From Casuarius casuarius (Eukaryota; Chordata; Aves; Casuariiformes; Casuariidae), in contig PTFA01000029.1 in the NCBI GenBank assembly GCA_003342895.1, positions 124,001 through 188,000 on the forward strand: DNA of 64,000 nt, in the 5' to 3' direction. The translations under genes were made by a program, and so were the position numbers. Positions 57,790 through 64,000 of this stretch are shown here, in pieces. Numbering within the stretch: position 1 is the stretch's first letter; every line of letters starts with the position of its first letter. The notes beneath the pieces are model-generated. The model did no database searches and was not told the origin of the DNA. It saw only the letters and a program-made list of their open reading frames with translations.

Positions 57790-60700
57790 GTTGTCCTTGT
57801 GTGGTTTTCTGTTCTTTTTTTTTTTTGTCTCCCAGTAAGCTTATTGAGAGGTCATCAGGTTTGGACTTGGGAAGAAACATGTATCATGTTTGTGAGTGTG
57901 TTATTTTGAGGTGCGGAGAGAGTGGAGAGAGAAACCTATGCCTGTCACTCTGTCAGGAATGTTTTTGAGCAAGGTGCTGTGCTGTGCCTCTTAAATTTGG
58001 CGCCTTGTCCTTACTTTAAAATTCCTTCCCCTGCAGCCCCTCTGTGAGTGCCAGCAGCTGCTTTGCCTTCGGCGCCTGCTCCCCTGCCTAAGCACCAGCG
58101 GTTGCACTCCCTGCCTGTGCCCCAGGTTTCCCCTGCCTAAACTTGCTCTATGTTAGCACGATTAGTCCTAGACTTTACCATCTGAAAAAGCTGGCAAGGA
58201 CTTCGATACTCTTAGAGCTGCACACGGTGACATGTAGTATATCTCCTTTTATCCACAGCATTTGTCTTACTGGCAAATTCTCTTGAAAATTGCTGGGGTG
58301 GTTGGCGGTATCTGAAACATTCAGGAAACCAACCTTAATACATGTTGGGAAGGGAGGATTATATAACATTTCAACATTTCATTTGAATGCACTTTAAATA
58401 ACTGAGCATTCTTGGGAAAAAAAAATTCTCAGCCTTGCGTTCTTTTCCCTTTTGCCTATTGAAACAACTGATTTGCTAAGGAAAAAATGAATTAAGTCTT
58501 ATTTAAAAAAAAAAAAATCTCTCGTGGGGGGAAGACAGAGGAGGGATTATTTTAAAATGTATTATATTGCAGGTACAATGTGCCTCTTAAAGGGGGAACA
58601 AAAACCAGGAAACTATATGCGGAAAGAGGAAGAAAAAGAATGGAGAAAGAATAGCACCATATTAGGTGTGAAGTGGTCGGTTTCTGTGAGAAATACTCGC
58701 TGCAACGAAAGGGGGAAAAACCGAAGGCCGACTTTCGGAGTGCTGCTGGAAACAATGTGCTGCAGCTCTTGGATTCTTCTCCCACCTCTCCAAGTTGGGC
58801 CAAAAATGTTAAAAGATAACTGGTCAAACACTGTTGTGAAATTTGTCAATTTATTCAAAGGTGCATGGTTGTATTTGAGGACAGCCGAGGTAAACAGTCA
58901 TCGCAGGCTGCGGGCAAAGCAAGTGAGTTGTCAGTTAGAGCCTCTTGGGTAAGTTAGGGCATCTTTTGAAGTGCTGTCCAAAGCGCAGCCCTTTGGTGAA
59001 CTGCGTGTAGAAATGCACCTGGGAGTCAGTGGCTCTGTGCGTGATTGCAGTGGTATTTCATGGTTAGTGTGACTGAGTGCAGCATCCGAATCGTTTGCAG
59101 GGCTATCAGATCAGTCTGGTTTGGGGCTTTATTAACGTGTTCTTAACGACAATTGTAGAACATGCATGCCAGGGAACTGGGTTTTGTGTCGGTCGTGAAG
59201 TGCGGCCTTCGGGAAAATACCTGTTTTAGGAGTGGGTTCCGGTCTTCAAGACAAGCATTATTTTTTGGATACTGGAGTCTCATTTGTGAGGTTGATGATG
59301 ATGATTGAGTAGACTTCAGGTGCTGCTGGGCGTTGCGGCTACTTTGCACCATTTGTTGCTAATTCTCAAATTTTAAGTGCAGGCCTTATGTTTGTTGTGG
59401 CTTTATACCCACCTGTGAAAACCACAAGATTTAACAATTTCATCCTTTGTTCTTTTTGAAACAGAGGAGCTCACTAATCTTCATGATGTAGAGAAGAACT
59501 GGAAAACACAACCTGAGTGATTTCTTAACAGTTCAGAGTAAGGGGAAGGCAAAGGGCTGTTTAATTATTAGTGACAAATCTCAAAGAATTACATGATTTA
59601 TAATAATTTAGATGTGATTTTTATTTTTGATTTTTTTCTAAATTCTGAGACCTAGCAGTACACCCTAACATTTCCACAGTTCTGCGAAAGGACCTGGAGA
59701 TCAAGAAATATATTCATACTACGCTTCAGAAAGCTAGTATTGTGAAAGAGTAACTTTTGCATTTCCTGCAAGAGGCCTGAGGGATCTAATGAATAATAGA
59801 AGCAGATAATGAAACTTTGTTAAAACTGCTTTTTTTATCCATGAAACTCCAGTTGAATTAAATCTCAATATTTAATAGAAAAAAAATTATTTTCAAAGTT
59901 TTGCTGTGTTTTCTGTATGAGCCTTTGTATGTGTAGTTTTACATCAGCCAACACAATGCCACCCCATAAGGGTGCAGTTATACTGGTGTGAAAGATGTAC
60001 ACTAAGTAGGGCTTATGCCCTGAAATACAGGGATGCACAGTATTTTATGTATTCATGACTCTGCCTGAGCTGGAGTTTCACAGTTGTAATGTCAGTAAAA
60101 AGTTACACTCTTGAACTAACTAGTTAAGCAGTTCAAAATCCATTCATTTTTAGGCCTCTTCCCATCTGCAGGTGGGAATGCTACCTTACATTTTGCCTGT
60201 TGCATTTCAAGAACCTCCAGGCATAGATTGTCTGGATTGGGGTGTGTGTGTCATATACAGGGTCCTGGCTCCTGCCTGTGATCTGTAAACCTTCCAGTAA
60301 TACAAATAACAGTCAGATACATAAATAAAAGTTTTTATTGCATTGTTTTTTCTTTCTTTTTTTTCTTTTTTTTTTTTTAACTTTCCATCAGGTAATCTAC
60401 TTCCTTTCCCACCACCATTAAGCAGAAACTGAACTTTGGTAACACCAGGAGAAACAATCACTTTTCAACTGAAGGCATTTTATTTCTTAATTCAAGACTT
60501 GACTAAATGTTTATTTGTATAATTTTAGCTCTCTTATATCCTTCTTACTCTACTGCAAGTTTATGCATGGACCAGACTAGAATCTAGCTGTGATAATTTA
60601 TGATGACAGTGTTGGTTGTGGGGCTTGGAAGTAGTTTTATAGATGGAAATTGATTCCTGGACATAGGATATAAATTGTTTGCCACTATAAATTCAGTAAT

Positions 60701-63700
60701 CACGCCATTCTGTGATAAATGTTCTTTGTGTTGCTGTTGATACTTTGGCAATGTCTCAAGGAGGCTATGTTTTGGAGTGGTAGGTTAAGCACCACTAATC
60801 ATTGTGGTTTTTTCATCAATAAAACTTAATTTTTAAAGAAACCTTGTCTTTAGTAGAAAGCTTGTTTCACTTATTTACTCTTGCTTTTATTAATATATTT
60901 CAGAGATTGAAGGAGTAGTATAATAGTTGATTTTCAACTTGAAACTTTCTTTGCATCAGAGGTATTTGTAGTTTTAGGTCTGTTTCTTTGGTACAGATAA
61001 TTTTTTACTATAACATGAACATATGAAGATATATAACTGATTTATCTCCTGGTCTGGAAGTTTAGGTTGCCTTGTTACTTGCATGACAGGAAAAGTATTT
61101 ATTTTAAATGAGAATTGGGAAAAATACTTTTTCATACATGGAAAATCACTGAAAACTTGCCAGCAACAGCCTTTGGTTGACTTGCAGCGATATTGCCTAT
61201 TGAACGCTATTGTGACAGCTTGTTTCTGTTGTTTTTGGTAAAGTTTAGCCTGTAAAGTCCAGATATCTTGATCCAAGAGAAGGGGAGAGATGGGGAGATA
61301 GTTAAATTACATCATCGTGGAAGAATACCAGAATACTTAGCTTTAAAGCCATTCAAGACTACGTTGGCACCCCTTTGTTATACAGTGTAGCTGAAAACGA
61401 ACTGCAGCAATAATGAACCAATCCATCTAAATCACAGCAGCTGAACAACTGACTGTTCTATCTCAAAATGCAAATGTGTTGTGCAGAATGGATTTAATTG
61501 TAAATGTTTGCTTAGTAGGGAATATGAGCCTTTTAGCTTGTGACAATAATTGTGAATACAAAGACCCACAGAATTTTAGGGTTTACATAGCTCGTCCGTG
61601 TTCTCCTAAACGATATTTCAAAGTCAAATTTTTTAAAAGTATCGTTTGGCTTTATTCTAGCTAGTGAATAGAACTCTAAACGCCCAAGCACTAAGCAGTG
61701 TTTTGAAAACTGAGAGATAAATTTAGCTATATGTATTTAGATCAGGCAGGACTTTCTGTTGTATTTCTTTCAAATATACATTGGTGCTTTTTAATAGCTT
61801 AAGCTAATAAGAGGAAAAAGTGCTGACTTTCAAAGCTTAGATTTGTTTTTACAGTGCAGTAATACTAAGTGTTACTTAGAGTATTTGCATTTTCTTCTAG
61901 GTTCTAGCATGGTGCTCTCAAACAATTAAAAGGTTACTGTTAAGAGTTTCTATTCTGGTTTAAAAAAAACCCTCCATGTTAAAATATTTTTCTCTCTGTT
62001 AAAATTCTTAGAACCTGGCTGCTGATTCAACTCACGAGGAGGAATCTTTGTCACTGGCTTGAATTTTTAATTAAAGTAAAATAGCATTGCAGTCTTTTGG
62101 GGAAGGGGAAAGCTTACAGAGCTTCTCTAGTAAAGAGAGGAGGCAGAAATATTTGCCTGCTGACTGTTATTAGGTGTCTTTCTTTGTAAGAAAAGACAGA
62201 TGTAACTTTGAAAATACAAAAAATATGTGTGTGTTTGTGCTTCTGCTTGTGTCTTGTATGTGTGTTTTTTATTAATAATACTTCACATGTGGATTAGTCC
62301 TTCTGAAAAAGAGGCAACAAAACCCCCTGAAGAATAGCCCTTTGTGACACTAGAAAAGTTTACTGTGCCAAAGTTATGGTAAGAATTTGTAAATTTTGGC
62401 TGCTGGAGTACTTCCTTCCCCTGCTATGTTTTTAATGTTGGAAACTTGTAAGTGTGGAATAGGGTGTTTTTTTTCTTTTCTTTTTTTTTTTTTAACTGAC
62501 AATGCAAACATTCATTTCACAAACTAAACCATCCGTTCACATGACACTGGCTGTATATAAACACCCTGTTGATCTTGTTCTGCAGAAGGCTTCTCTGGAC
62601 TTCCTGAGTCACACAAATGATCTGCCGCTGCTTTCTGAGCTGTGGCGTGGACTTAGAGTATATCTGCTCAGGTTTAGTTTGCCAAATTAATGTCCCTGAA
62701 AGAAATGTTGTTACTTGGAAGAGAGCCTTCAAAGCCTGGATGTTTTTCTTTGTCTCTTTTTCTCTGTGTGTTTAAAATATTTTATTTCTGGTATCTTGAG
62801 AATTGTTTTGTTTTGCCAGTATTCCTTGGATGAAGCTGAACCTACTGGGGAGATGTTTAGTATTTCTTAGTTGCAAAACGATCTTCCTCTTAAAGATGAT
62901 GTTGTTTCTTCATGGTGATTTTTAGTGTTTTATTTTGCGAGTAGGCAAAATAACTTGGGATCAAACAGTCCTGCAGAACTTGCAGGGTGGAGAGAAGGCA
63001 GCTAATTGCACTGAAAGGTGAACCTTCCTCAAGGCCCGAGAACTCGTAGTTACGAGCTCTGCAACACAATCGACGGCACGGGGGTTTCACGGAGTAACCA
63101 AGGGCAGAATTCGAGTCCAAGGTTGGACTGTCATGGTGACAAAATATTTAGAAAACATTTTCTTGCCTGAAACAAAAGCTTGGATTGTGCAACATAAAGT
63201 ACAGTCCCAGTATAATAAATGACTTGGTGTATTTTTAAAGGGTTCTGAGTGTTCCATGACTGTTAGCTGTTTCCAGATCCAGTGTTTGCAGTCTGCAGGT
63301 AAAATGAGGTATTTTGCTCTGGCTTTGCAAGCTGGGTTAATTCTCCCCCTTTACACAATGGGATTGCAAAGCTGTGGCAGCCAAACTTGGCCTCACGTTT
63401 TGAACGTAGTAGACAGTCCTGTTAAGTGCAGATGCAACAGCACAGCTTACTCTCTTCTGCTGTGGTGGCTCTGCTGCGTTAAGAGGAGTTGCTTAAAACT
63501 TTAACCTTGTCATTGGCGTAAACAGGTCTGGTTCTGAATACACTCTAGACTTGGTAAGGTCTTTTATTGGGTTAGAATGTGCTGTTCTTGCTGCAATAGG
63601 AGCCCTTTGTTCTGCAGGTGTTTCATCCTTTCATAATAACTGGTACTTTTTTTTTTTTAAATGCCTGTGATTCTGAGATGTTCCAGCTTTTCTGATATGC

Positions 63701-64000
63701 ACCCCCTGACTTCAAAGGGAGCCAAAGGTCTAAAATGCAGTCAGTTGTTCACTGGGAATAATATAAAAATATTTTAACATGGGCAAAATGTGTGACAACT
63801 AGGTGAAGACTATTAGCCAGCCATGTACAATTCAGTTCATCACAGCTGTACTATTTGGAGTTCATGCACTTTTCCCAGTCTAGTCAGTCTCCCTGTGTAA
63901 TATCAGTTGTAATTTCAGAGGAAGGCATGATTTTTGCGTGTGTACCTATATCGCCTTCTCTGCTCAGAAGAGAAGGTGGCCAAATTTCTTTCTGAATAGC

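Larger units (their letters stand above)
51595..64000 (+). other. AKT1: AKT1 intron following the first coding exon (continues past the window)
   Basis: It starts with GTAAGT. No sequence encoding the next PH-domain segment was seen before the window end, so the intron is at least 12.4 kb. It is AT-rich, with several A/T homopolymers and one recognisable CR1 coding fragment. Other short frames have no family resemblance. Confidence 0.7.

Noticed and set aside
62502..62690. Frame containing W-R-G-L-R-V-Y-L-L considered as the missing AKT1 PH-domain exon
   Set aside because: It does not match the expected E-Y-I-K-T-W-R-P-R-Y-F-L-L segment in order or context, and lacks the exon phase.

Overview
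This is a vertebrate nuclear window, most likely from a bird. The evidence is intron-containing genes with canonical splice sites, CpG islands, CR1-type LINE fragments, and otherwise low repeat content. The AKT N-terminus begins M-N-E-V-A-I-V, the form I recall for chicken AKT1. A crocodilian or turtle is not excluded. No bacterial, plasmid or phage features were seen.

Two protein-coding genes can be supported, arranged head to head. ZBTB42, a BTB/POZ and C2H2 zinc-finger repressor, lies on the minus strand with its main coding exon at 9455-10882. Its probable 3' UTR of about 3.7 kb runs down to an AATAAA at 5800-5805, and a 5' noncoding exon probably ends at 11632 beside an assembly gap. AKT1, the serine/threonine kinase, lies on the plus strand. 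Only its first coding exon (coding part 51549-51594) is in the window. Its promoter and first noncoding exon are probably in the CpG island at about 44.17-45.66 kb, half of which is an assembly gap. The same pair in the same divergent order is found at human 14q32.33.

Layout: 1-5780 is the region beyond the ZBTB42 3' end, with a decayed CR1 and two CpG-rich blocks that could belong to the next gene (CEP170B by human synteny, not proven). 5785-11.6 kb is ZBTB42. 11.37-12.76 kb is a CpG island with a 740-base gap. 12.9-44.1 kb is about 31 kb of noncoding sequence between the two CpG islands, with ancient amniote repeats, MIR-like SINE fragments, short tandem duplications and at least one homeobox-site-rich block that looks like a conserved enhancer. 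44.17-64 kb is the AKT1 promoter, 5' UTR exon, first coding exon and the start of a long intron holding a CR1 reverse-transcriptase fragment.

No convincing undescribed multi-gene system was seen. The most interesting observations are: a duplicated splice acceptor in front of the ZBTB42 coding exon; a conserved G-Y-E coding stub upstream of the ZBTB42 ATG that matches the long-isoform N-terminus of its paralog ZBTB18; a 38-base homopolymer just after the ZBTB42 stop codon; and assembly gaps that hide both promoters.
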